Notes under the pieces: model-generated
Seen by the model: only the letters and a program-made list of their open reading frames with translations
What the model was told of the DNA's origin: nothing
The model's database searches: none
In this document: piece after piece, positions 18,108-24,975 of the stretch
Numbering within the stretch: position 1 is the stretch's first letter
Layout of the letters: each line of letters begins with the position of its first letter
Source of the DNA: Sphingopyxis sp. H073
GTDB lineage: Bacteria > Pseudomonadota > Alphaproteobacteria > Sphingomonadales > Sphingomonadaceae
Length of the DNA stretch: 64,000 nucleotides
Reading direction: 5' to 3'
Assembly (NCBI RefSeq): GCF_001468395.1
Contig: NZ_LNSG01000005.1
Location: 248,001-312,000 of the forward strand
Made by a program: the position numbers and the translations under genes

Positions 18108-19091
18108 ATGGAATTTCTCTTCGCGGACTGGCTGGGAACCCCGGTCTGGTTCTGGCTCGCCTTCATCAGCCTTGTCGTCGCGCTGACCGCGTTCGACCTC
18201 GGGATCCTCCACAAGGAGAATAAGGAGATGGGGATCGCCGAGAGCCTGAAGCTCTCCTTGCTTTACATCACGATCGCGCTCGCGTTCGGCGCGTGGATCT
18301 GGATCGAGAAGGGCGGCGAGGCCGGCCTCCAATATTACACCGGCTTCTTCATCGAGAAGGCGCTGTCGATCGACAATATCTTCGTCATCTCGTTGATCTT
18401 CGCGACCTTCGCTATTCCGCCGCGCTACCAGTATCGCGCGCTCCTCTGGGGCATCGTCGCGGTGATCGTGCTGCGCGGCATCATGATCGCGGGCGGCGCG
18501 GCGCTGGTTACCGAATATGGCTGGCTGCTCTATGTGTTCGCCGCCTTCCTCGTGTTCACGGGCCTCAAGATGCTGTTCGCGGGCGAGAAGCCGATGGATG
18601 TCGCGGGCAATCCGGTCGTCAAATGGCTGTCGCGCCATATCCCGATCACGCACGAACTGCATGGCGAGAAATTCTTCGTCCGCGTGCCCGACACGAAGAC
18701 CGGAAAGCTCGCGCTTGCCGCGACGCCGCTGTTTCTGGCGCTGGTCGTCATCAACCTTGCCGACCTGGTGTTCGCGGTCGACAGCGTGCCCGCGATCTTC
18801 GCAATCACGACCGACACCTTCATCGTCTATACGTCGAACATCATGGCGATCCTCGGCCTGCGCGCGCTTTACTTCGCGCTCGCGGCGATGGTGCATCGCT
18901 TCCACTATCTGAAATATGCGCTCGCGCTGGTGCTGGTGTTCATCGGGTCGAAGATCTTCGTCGCCGATTTCGTGCTGGGGGGCGGCAAATTCCCGCCGCT
19001 CATCAGCCTGGGCGTGACCGTGGCGCTGATCGCGGGGGGCGTAGTCTGGTCACTCGTGAAGACGCGGCGGGACGACGCAGCCGCGGTTTGA
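18108..19091 (+). CDS. TerC/Alx family integral membrane protein
   Basis: A 327-residue polytopic membrane protein with about nine transmembrane helices. Conserved acidic residues lie within helices: EKALSIDNIFVI and NLADLVFAVDSVPAIFAIT, the TerC signature. The family is linked to manganese export and metal homeostasis (Alx/TerC) and earlier to tellurite resistance. The possible manganese-type leader upstream supports the manganese reading. A GGATCATCATC leader precedes the ATG. Confidence 0.88.
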   Translation: MEFLFADWLGTPVWFWLAFISLVVALTAFDLGILHKENKEMGIAESLKLSLLYITIALAFGAWIWIEKGGEAGLQYYTGFFIEKALSIDNIFVISLIFATFAIPPRYQYRALLWGIVAVIVLRGIMIAGGAALVTEYGWLLYVFAAFLVFTGLKMLFAGEKPMDVAGNPVVKWLSRHIPITHELHGEKFFVRVPDTKTGKLALAATPLFLALVVINLADLVFAVDSVPAIFAITTDTFIVYTSNIMAILGLRALYFALAAMVHRFHYLKYALALVLVFIGSKIFVADFVLGGGKFPPLISLGVTVALIAGGVVWSLVKTRRDDAAAV

Positions 19092-19098
19092 ATTGGAC

Positions 19099-19123
19099 AG
19101 GGGCGGGCGTAAAGTCTGCCCCT
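19099..19123. terminator. Hairpin between convergent terC and WYL-like gene
   Basis: AGGGGC-type stem pairing with GCCCCT across a short loop (AGGGGCGGGCGTAAAG / TCTGCCCCT). It lies just after the terC stop and overlaps the 3' end of the opposing small gene. There is no strong T-tract, so termination is uncertain. Confidence 0.35.
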
Positions 19124-19421
19124 ACACCGCCATCAGCAGGACGTCGTCATCGCGCGGCGCCGCGGCTTCGAATGTCGGCAACGGATCGAAGCTCGTTTCC
19201 TCGACCTCTGCAGCGCCCAAGCCATCGAGCTTGAACTGGCCGAGCCTCGGCTCCTCATCCTCGCGCCAGCTCTTGCCGAGGTTCAGGGCGCTGACGAACA
19301 GGTCGCCGTGGCGTTCGAACAGCTGGTGCGGCGCGAGGGTCATGCGGTTGCCGTTATAGTCGGCGGTCACGGTGCGGCGCCGGGCAATCGCTTCCATAAT
19401 CTTGAGGCGCGTGTCGCTCAT
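19122..19421 (-). CDS. WYL-like small protein
   Basis: A 99-residue soluble protein. The N-terminal half (KIMEAIARRRTVTADYNGNRMTLAPHQLFERHGDLFVSALN, residues 7-47) resembles the WYL ligand-binding fold of transcription regulators, but there is no DNA-binding domain. The C-terminal half is acidic and low-complexity. Its role is unknown; it may be a stand-alone ligand-binding module. It converges on terC. Confidence 0.55.
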   Translation of the reverse strand: MSDTRLKIMEAIARRRTVTADYNGNRMTLAPHQLFERHGDLFVSALNLGKSWREDEEPRLGQFKLDGLGAAEVEETSFDPLPTFEAAAPRDDDVLLMAV

Positions 19422-19533
19422 GCGCCAGCCGCCCGGGAAAGGGGATTCTTGTTGTGCATCGCAACATGATGCCGGCGCCGGCCGCGCGGGGCAAGGGTAA
19501 ACGTTGTCATATTCAGGTCACAAACGACGAAAA

Positions 19534-19567
19534 TGCCCGCCGGAGGCCAAATGGCTTCCGGCGGGCA
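19534..19567 (-). terminator. Rho-independent terminator of aceA
   Basis: A long stem TGCCCGCCGGAGGCCA / TGGCTTCCGGCGGGCA with one mismatch and a minimal loop. Read on the minus strand it is followed by ATTTTCG. It lies about 110 bp past the aceA stop in the direction of aceA transcription. Confidence 0.55.
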
Positions 19568-19674
19568 GGCTTTCCTCCCCAGGAAAGCTCGGGAGGCGCG
19601 GAGCGTTTGTGCAAGGGCTCCGCGCCAAACCGGGTGGCACGAGGGGGTGCAACGGGCCCCTCGCGCCGAACTGG

Positions 19675-21267
19675 TCAGGCCGCGAATTGATTCATCGTAT
19701 TGTCTTTGCCCGCGGCCTTCAGGGCTGCCTCGCCGGCGAAATATTCCTTGTGGTCGTCGCCGATGTCGCTGCCCGACATATTCTGGTGCTTCACGCAGGC
19801 GATCCCCTCGCGGATTTCCTTGCGCTGAACGCCCTTGACGTAGCCGAGCATCGCTTCGTCGCCGAAATATTCCTTGGCGAGATTGTCGGTGCTGAGCGCC
19901 GCGGTGTGATAGGTCGGCAGCGTGATCAGGTGGTGGAAGATGCCCGCCCGCTTCGCCGCGTCGCGCTGGAAGGTGCGGATGCGGTTGTCGGCCTCTTCGC
20001 CGAGCGGCGTCGCGTCATAATCGACGCTCATCAGCTTGGCGCGGTCATAGGCGTTGACGTCCTTGCCTTCCTTCTCCCACGCGTCGAACACCTGCTGGCG
20101 GAAGTTGAGCGTCCAGTTGAAGCTCGGCGAATTATTATAGGCGAGCTTCGCGTTGGGCACGACTTCGCGGATGCGATCGACCATGCCGGCAATCTGTTCG
20201 ATGTGCGGCTTTTCGGTTTCGATCCAGAGCAGGTCGGCGCCGTTCTGCAGGCTCGCAATACAGTCCATGACGCAGCGGTCCTCGCCGGTGCCGGGGCGGA
20301 ACTGATAGAGGTTCGAGGGCAGGCGCTTCGGGCGCAGCAGCTTGCCGTCGCGGTTGATGAGGACGTCGCCGGGGTTGCCGGCGCCCTCGACCTCTTCGCA
20401 ATCGAGGAAGCTGTTATACCGGTCGCCAAGGTCGCCGGGTTCCTTCGAGAAAGCGATCTGTTTGGTGAGGCCTGCGCCGAGGCTGTCGGTGCGCGTCACG
20501 ATGATGCCGTCCTCGACGCCGAGTTCCATGAAGGCGTAGCGGCAGGCGCGGATCTTCGCGATGAAATCCTCGTGCGGCACCGTGACCTTGCCGTCCTGAT
20601 GGCCGCACTGCTTTTCGTCCGAAACCTGATTTTCGATCTGCAGCGCGCAAGCCCCCGCTTCGATCATCTTCTTCGCCAGCAGATAGGTCGCCTCGGCATT
20701 GCCGAAGCCGGCGTCGATGTCGGCGATGATCGGCACGACGTGCGTTTCGTGATTGTCGATCGCAGCCTGGACCTGTTTTGCCTTGAGCTCATCGCCCTCG
20801 GCGCGCGCGGCGTCGAGGTCGCGGAACAACATGCCGAGTTCGCGCGCGTCGGCCTGACGCAGGAAGGTGTAGATTTCCTCGATCAGCGCCGGAACGCTCG
20901 TCTTTTCGTGCATCGACTGGTCGGGGAGCGGACCGAATTCGCTGCGCAGCGCGGCGATCATCCAGCCCGAGAGATAGATGTAGCGGCCCTTGACGGTTCC
21001 GAAATGCTTCTTGACCGAGATCATCTTCTGCTGCGCGATGAAGCCGTGCCAGCAGCCCAGCGACTGGGTGTATTTGGCGGGGTCGGCGTCGTAGGCGGCC
21101 ATGTCGGCGCGCATGATGCGCGCGGTGTAGCGGGCGATGTCGAGCCCGGTGCGGAATTTGTTCTGGGCGCGCATCCGGGCGACGCTTTCGCCGCTGATGC
21201 CGTCCCAGGTGCCGTCATAGTCGCGGATGAGGCGGCCTGCCTGCGCCATATCTTCGGTGTAGCCCAT
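19675..21267 (-). CDS. aceA: Isocitrate lyase
   Basis: A 530-residue enzyme of the glyoxylate bypass that splits isocitrate into glyoxylate and succinate. The active-site loop reads KQCGHQDGKV and the Mg2+-binding region is ADIDAGFGNAEA. Its length and the additional internal segment match the long Pseudomonas/Acinetobacter-type lyase. It allows growth on acetate or fatty acids. It is divergent from an XRE-type regulator at 21409, the usual partner that controls it. Confidence 0.93.
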   Translation of the reverse strand: MGYTEDMAQAGRLIRDYDGTWDGISGESVARMRAQNKFRTGLDIARYTARIMRADMAAYDADPAKYTQSLGCWHGFIAQQKMISVKKHFGTVKGRYIYLSGWMIAALRSEFGPLPDQSMHEKTSVPALIEEIYTFLRQADARELGMLFRDLDAARAEGDELKAKQVQAAIDNHETHVVPIIADIDAGFGNAEATYLLAKKMIEAGACALQIENQVSDEKQCGHQDGKVTVPHEDFIAKIRACRYAFMELGVEDGIIVTRTDSLGAGLTKQIAFSKEPGDLGDRYNSFLDCEEVEGAGNPGDVLINRDGKLLRPKRLPSNLYQFRPGTGEDRCVMDCIASLQNGADLLWIETEKPHIEQIAGMVDRIREVVPNAKLAYNNSPSFNWTLNFRQQVFDAWEKEGKDVNAYDRAKLMSVDYDATPLGEEADNRIRTFQRDAAKRAGIFHHLITLPTYHTAALSTDNLAKEYFGDEAMLGYVKGVQRKEIREGIACVKHQNMSGSDIGDDHKEYFAGEAALKAAGKDNTMNQFAA

Positions 21268-21408
21268 CGTTCGAGTCCCTTGTCGAGAGGTGATGGGTGG
21301 AAGTTGGCGAAGGTGCCGCGGAAAGTGAAAAGCTTTGTCAATAATATTTGTGAAATATGCCGGTTCGGTGTAAATCGTCGTGTAAAGTAGTAAAGAAAGT
21401 TACAAGCG
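21268..21408. promoter_or_regulatory. aceA/regulator divergent promoter region with repeats
   Basis: This 141-bp gap is clearly more AT-rich than its surroundings. It holds two GTGTAAA copies (21368 and 21380), two direct GTAAAG copies (21382 and 21390) and a GTTAC (21399-21403) close to the regulator start, plus an ATATTTGTGAAATAT-like dyad near 21343. These are candidate operator half-sites for the adjacent ScfR/RamB-type regulator. No consensus was tested. Confidence 0.4.
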
Positions 21409-22797
21409 ATGGCGGAGCGGCGGGTGTTTGCGGGGCCGGCGGTGCGCAAGGTGCGGCGCGAGGCGGCGATGACGCAGGCGGCGATGGCCGAGGCGCTCGA
21501 TATTTCGCCGAGTTATCTCAACCTGATCGAGCATGGGCAGCGGCCATTATCCGCGACAGTGATCGTCAGACTGGCCGAGCGGTTCGGGTTCGATGCGGCG
21601 AAGCTGGGCGCCGAGGATGTGCCGGGCGGGCTTGCGGGCCTGAGGCGGCGGCTCGCCGATCCGCGCTTCGCCGATCTGGGGATCGGGGCGCAGGAGGTCG
21701 ATGAGTGGCTGCAGACCGCGCCCGCGACCGCGGCAGCGTTCGCCCGCCTGTTCGATGCCGCCCCCGAGGAACGCGGCGACGCGCAGGGCGACGCCCCCGA
21801 AGTCGCCGCGGTGCGCCGCGCGATCGAGAAATGGCGCAACCATTTCCCCGACCTCGACGCGCGCGCCGAGGAACTGGCCGACGAGCTGCGGCTCGCGGGC
21901 GGCGACCTTTATGGTACGATTTCAGAGCGTTTGCGCACGCGGCACCAGCTCGGCATTCGCATATTGCCGAGCGACGTGATGCCCGACCGGCTGCGCTGGC
22001 TCGACTGGCACGCGCGGCAATTGATGCTGAACGAGCTGCTGCGACCCGCGTCGCGCACCTTCCAGGCGGCGGCGACGCTTGCGCAGATCGAGGCGAAGGA
22101 CGAGATCGACGCGCTCGTCGCGGGCGCAGGGTTCGCCGAAGCCGCGGCAGCGCGGATGTTCGAGCGCCACCTGATCCACTATTTCGCGGCCGCGCTGATG
22201 ATGCCGTACAGCCGCTTCCTGCGCGCGTGCGACGCGACGGGATATGATTTGCTGTTGCTCCAGCGGCGCTTCGGCGCGGGCTATGAGCAGGTCGCACACC
22301 GGCTGACGACCTTGCAACGCGTCGGCGCGCGCGGCCTGCCCTTTTTCATGCTGCGCATCGACCGCGCGGGGCAGGGGAGCAAGCGGTATGCGGGGGCGAG
22401 CCAGTCGCCGCTGGTCGATGGCGATGCGCGCTGCCCGCTGTGGGGCGTTCACGAAGCCTTTTCGCGCCCCGGCGAGGTGATCGCCGATCTGGTCGAGCTG
22501 GAGGATGGCTCGCGCTGGTTCACCCAGTCGCGCTCGGTCGCCGCCCCCGGCGCGACGGGGAGCGGGACGCCCGCGCGCTTTGCCGTGTGCGTCGGGGTCG
22601 ATGCGAAGGTCGCGGCGCCGCTGATCGCCGCGCGCGGGATCGACCTGATGCGGAGCCACGCCACGCCGATCGGGCTCGGCTGTCGCCGCTGCACGCGCAG
22701 CGGCTGCATCCAGCGCTCGATGCCGCCGCTCGGCCGCCCGCTGCGCTTCCGCGAAGGCGAGCGCGGCGTGAGCGCGTTCGACTTCGCGGGCGACTAG
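21409..22797 (+). CDS. XRE-family regulator of short-chain fatty acid/glyoxylate metabolism (ScfR/RamB-like)
   Basis: A 462-residue regulator. Residues 10-65 form an XRE helix-turn-helix (RREAAMTQAAMAEALDISPSYLNLIE). The middle (about 150-300) corresponds to an IrrE/ImmA-like region, though the zinc motif appears degenerate. The C-terminal DUF2083-type domain has cysteines in GCRRCTRSGCIQRS. This architecture is that of RamB/ScfR/MccR regulators, which sense acyl-CoA status and control acetate and propionate genes. Divergence from aceA supports that it controls aceA. Confidence 0.82.
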   Translation: MAERRVFAGPAVRKVRREAAMTQAAMAEALDISPSYLNLIEHGQRPLSATVIVRLAERFGFDAAKLGAEDVPGGLAGLRRRLADPRFADLGIGAQEVDEWLQTAPATAAAFARLFDAAPEERGDAQGDAPEVAAVRRAIEKWRNHFPDLDARAEELADELRLAGGDLYGTISERLRTRHQLGIRILPSDVMPDRLRWLDWHARQLMLNELLRPASRTFQAAATLAQIEAKDEIDALVAGAGFAEAAAARMFERHLIHYFAAALMMPYSRFLRACDATGYDLLLLQRRFGAGYEQVAHRLTTLQRVGARGLPFFMLRIDRAGQGSKRYAGASQSPLVDGDARCPLWGVHEAFSRPGEVIADLVELEDGSRWFTQSRSVAAPGATGSGTPARFAVCVGVDAKVAAPLIAARGIDLMRSHATPIGLGCRRCTRSGCIQRSMPPLGRPLRFREGERGVSAFDFAGD

Positions 22798-22913
22798 AAG
22801 ACCAGCCAGCGCGGCGTCGCGCGGCGGAAGTCGTCGCAGCGTGCGCCAAATTCGCGGGCGAGATGCGCTTCCTCAATACGCACATGAAGCGCGCAGGCGA
22901 TCGCGAAGATTCG
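22794..22913 (-). pseudogene. Remnant of an isoprenylcysteine carboxyl methyltransferase-like gene
   Basis: On the minus strand 39 codons stay open up to a TGA at 22914-22916, exactly at the edge of a REP-like element. The peptide, containing CALHVRIEEAHLAREFG and CDDFRRATPRWLVF, resembles the C-terminal end of ICMT/PEMT-type membrane methyltransferases (EE-LA-FG-Y-RTPR pattern). There is no start codon and no membrane portion upstream, so it looks like the tail of a gene destroyed by deletion or by the repeat. It overlaps the last 4 bases of the XRE gene. Confidence 0.45.
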
Positions 22914-22984
22914 TCACCCCGGACTTGATCCGGGGTCCACGACTTCAACGCCGTGCTGGATCCCGGATCAAGTCCGGGATGACG
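22912..22984. repeat. REP-like inverted repeat
   Basis: Arms CCCCGGACTTGATCCGGGG (from 22917) and CCCGGATCAAGTCCGGG (22961 onward) face each other, bounded by CGTCA and TGACG. It has the same core as the element at 6976-7047. It abuts the degraded methyltransferase remnant. Confidence 0.7.
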
Positions 22985-23029
22985 AAGAGGGAATGTCTAA
23001 ATTGGGGTGGGAAGCGGACGCCGCCTCAC

Positions 23030-23353
23030 CTACCACACCAAAGCGACTGGCTCGCCTTCAGCTGCGGCGGTTTCACAGGCTTTCAGCAGATTCCTTGAGC
23101 AGTAATGTCTTTCCATCTCAAGCGTAGTGCTAGTAGCATTGTACGCCCGCAACGGTTCGATCAAGTCACTCGCGTCGTCTGGAAAAACCAGGATATGATC
23201 GCTCGCATCTTCTAGAGAAAGTTTGATGCGCGATATCACTGATAGCGTGTTGGCGTCAGCCAATATTGAGAGATCGTCGAGCACATCTTCAAATGCGCTT
23301 CCAGACTTGTCCTCACCTTGGAACGATCCGCAATAGATGTTAATTCCGCCCAT
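23030..23353 (-). CDS. Hypothetical protein, low-GC orphan
   Basis: A 107-residue acidic protein (MGGINIYCGSFQGEDKS start; FEDVLDDLSIL, IRIKLSLEDASDHILVF). I do not recognise a family. Base composition is markedly lower in GC than the flanking genes, suggesting recent acquisition. It is divergent from the exopolysaccharide module and follows a REP-like element and a gene remnant, so this is a scarred spot in the chromosome. There is no signal peptide or membrane segment. Confidence 0.5.
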   Translation of the reverse strand: MGGINIYCGSFQGEDKSGSAFEDVLDDLSILADANTLSVISRIKLSLEDASDHILVFPDDASDLIEPLRAYNATSTTLEMERHYCSRNLLKACETAAAEGEPVALVW

Positions 23354-23584
23354 GACACACCCCGATTAGGATAGGCAGCATTGTTAGCAACGGCGGCGCC
23401 ATGTCCGCAACCGGTCGCCAGCTGCCCTGTGCGATCCCCGGCAGAGGCCGGAGCGCAGCCAACCCGGGAAGCTGAATGGCTTTGCGCTCTGGACTCGGCG
23501 CATGGGGGCGATAAACAAGTGTAAAATTAACCGACAGTTGACGCCTGCGCGCTAAATATATCCGCGAAAGGGCCAGACTTTCCG
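23354..23584. other. Intergenic region upstream of the exopolysaccharide module
   Basis: 231 bp without a gene. The part nearest the glycosyltransferase (23510-23570) is AT-richer (GTGTAAAATTAACCGAC, then CTAAATATATCC) and is the likely promoter. I looked for a sigma-54 TGGC-N-TTGC element, expected because PrsR is a sigma-54 activator, and did not find a convincing one. Confidence 0.35.
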
Positions 23585-24973
23585 ATGTTCCGACTGTTCA
23601 AACATTATGTGCCGCATGCGGTCGTCTGGCTGGCGCTGATCGAATTTCTGGCCTTGCTGGGGTCGGCCGAGGCGGCGTGGCATCTTTATGCCCGTTATGC
23701 CGATTTCGACCCCGGTGCGCTGACCGATCGCTGGTTGCCGCTCGCAACGTTCGCCATTTCCAACTCGCTCGCGATGATGGCGACCGGAATGTACGGCAAC
23801 GAGGCGCTGCGGTCGATGAAGTTCGCGACCGCGCGGCTGCTCGCGGCGATTTCGCTGGGGGTGATCTTTCTCGCGGTCGTCGGCTTCCTGTTGCCGACCG
23901 CGACCTTGTGGCGCGTCAACAGCCTGTACGCGATGGCGTTCGCGATCGCGTCGCTGTCGCTGATCCGGCTGGCGCTGACGCAGAGCGCGGGGGCCGAGGC
24001 GTTCCGCCGGCGCGTTCTGGTGCTCGGCGCGGGCAAGCGCGCGATGCGGCTGAAGAAACTGGCCGAAGCGCCCGGAAGCGGGATCGTGATCGCCGGTTTC
24101 GTCGCAATGACCGAGGGCGAGCGCGCGATCGCGGACGCGATGCCGCGCGCGATGATCGCCAGCATCGCCGACCATGTCGTCGACCTGCGCGTGGGCGAGG
24201 TGGTGCTGGCGCTGGAGGAAAGGCGCGGCGCGCTGCCGCTCGACGACCTGCTGCGCGTCAAGACGACGGGGGTGCAGGTCAGCGACATTGCGAGCTTTAT
24301 CGAGCGCGAGACCGGGCGCGTCGACCTGGCGACGACGAACCCGAGCGCGCTGATCTTTTCCGACGGCTTTTCGGCGGGCCAGCGGATCTCGCGCGTCGGC
24401 AAGCGATTGTTCGATATCGGCGCGAGCCTGGCGGTGCTGGTCGTCGGGCTGCCGCTGATCCTGATCGCGGGCGTCGCGGTGAAGCTGGATAGCCGCGGGC
24501 CGGTCTTTTATCGCCAGTCGCGCGTCGGGCGGTACGACCAGCCGTTCGAGGTCGTGAAGATCCGGTCGATGCGCACCGATGCCGAGGCGGCGGGGCAGGC
24601 GGTGTGGGCGTCCGAGAACGACCCCCGCGTCACGCGCGTCGGCCATGTCATCCGCAAGCTGCGCATCGACGAGCTGCCGCAGCTCTGGTGCGTGCTGAAG
24701 GGCGAGATGAGCATCGTGGGCCCGCGCCCCGAGCGCCCGGCCTTCGTCGAGGAACTCGAGCGCGAGCTGCCCTATTATGCCGAGCGTCACATGGTGAAGC
24801 CGGGGCTGACCGGCTGGGCGCAGATCAACTATCCCTATGGCGCGTCGATCGAGGATGCGCGGGCGAAGCTGGAATATGATCTTTATTATACAAAGAACTA
24901 CTCGCCCTTCCTCGACCTGCTGATCCTCCTCCAGACCATCCGCGTCGTGCTGTGGCCGGAGGGCGCGCGCTGA
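23585..24973 (+). CDS. TIGR03013-type XrtA/PEP-CTERM-system glycosyltransferase (EpsB-like)
   Basis: A 462-residue polyprenyl glycosylphosphotransferase that starts exopolysaccharide repeat units by putting a sugar phosphate on undecaprenyl phosphate. The N-terminal half has four to five transmembrane helices and a nucleotide-binding-like domain (VLVLGAGKRAMRL). The C-terminal sugar transferase domain has KLDSRGPVFYRQSRVG, KIRSMRTDAE, DELPQLW, GEMSIVGPRPERP and KPGLTGWAQI. The protein opens the exosortase-associated gene run; prsK starts 2 bp after its stop. Confidence 0.87.
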   Translation: MFRLFKHYVPHAVVWLALIEFLALLGSAEAAWHLYARYADFDPGALTDRWLPLATFAISNSLAMMATGMYGNEALRSMKFATARLLAAISLGVIFLAVVGFLLPTATLWRVNSLYAMAFAIASLSLIRLALTQSAGAEAFRRRVLVLGAGKRAMRLKKLAEAPGSGIVIAGFVAMTEGERAIADAMPRAMIASIADHVVDLRVGEVVLALEERRGALPLDDLLRVKTTGVQVSDIASFIERETGRVDLATTNPSALIFSDGFSAGQRISRVGKRLFDIGASLAVLVVGLPLILIAGVAVKLDSRGPVFYRQSRVGRYDQPFEVVKIRSMRTDAEAAGQAVWASENDPRVTRVGHVIRKLRIDELPQLWCVLKGEMSIVGPRPERPAFVEELERELPYYAERHMVKPGLTGWAQINYPYGASIEDARAKLEYDLYYTKNYSPFLDLLILLQTIRVVLWPEGAR

Positions 24974-24975
24974 CC

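Noticed and set aside
19504-21390. Long plus-strand open frame across aceA
   Set aside because: Antisense shadow of isocitrate lyase; composition is low-complexity and no motif is present.
23460-23584. Sigma-54 promoter before the EpsB-like gene
   Set aside because: Expected from the PrsR activator, but no TGGC/TTGC pair at the correct spacing was found.
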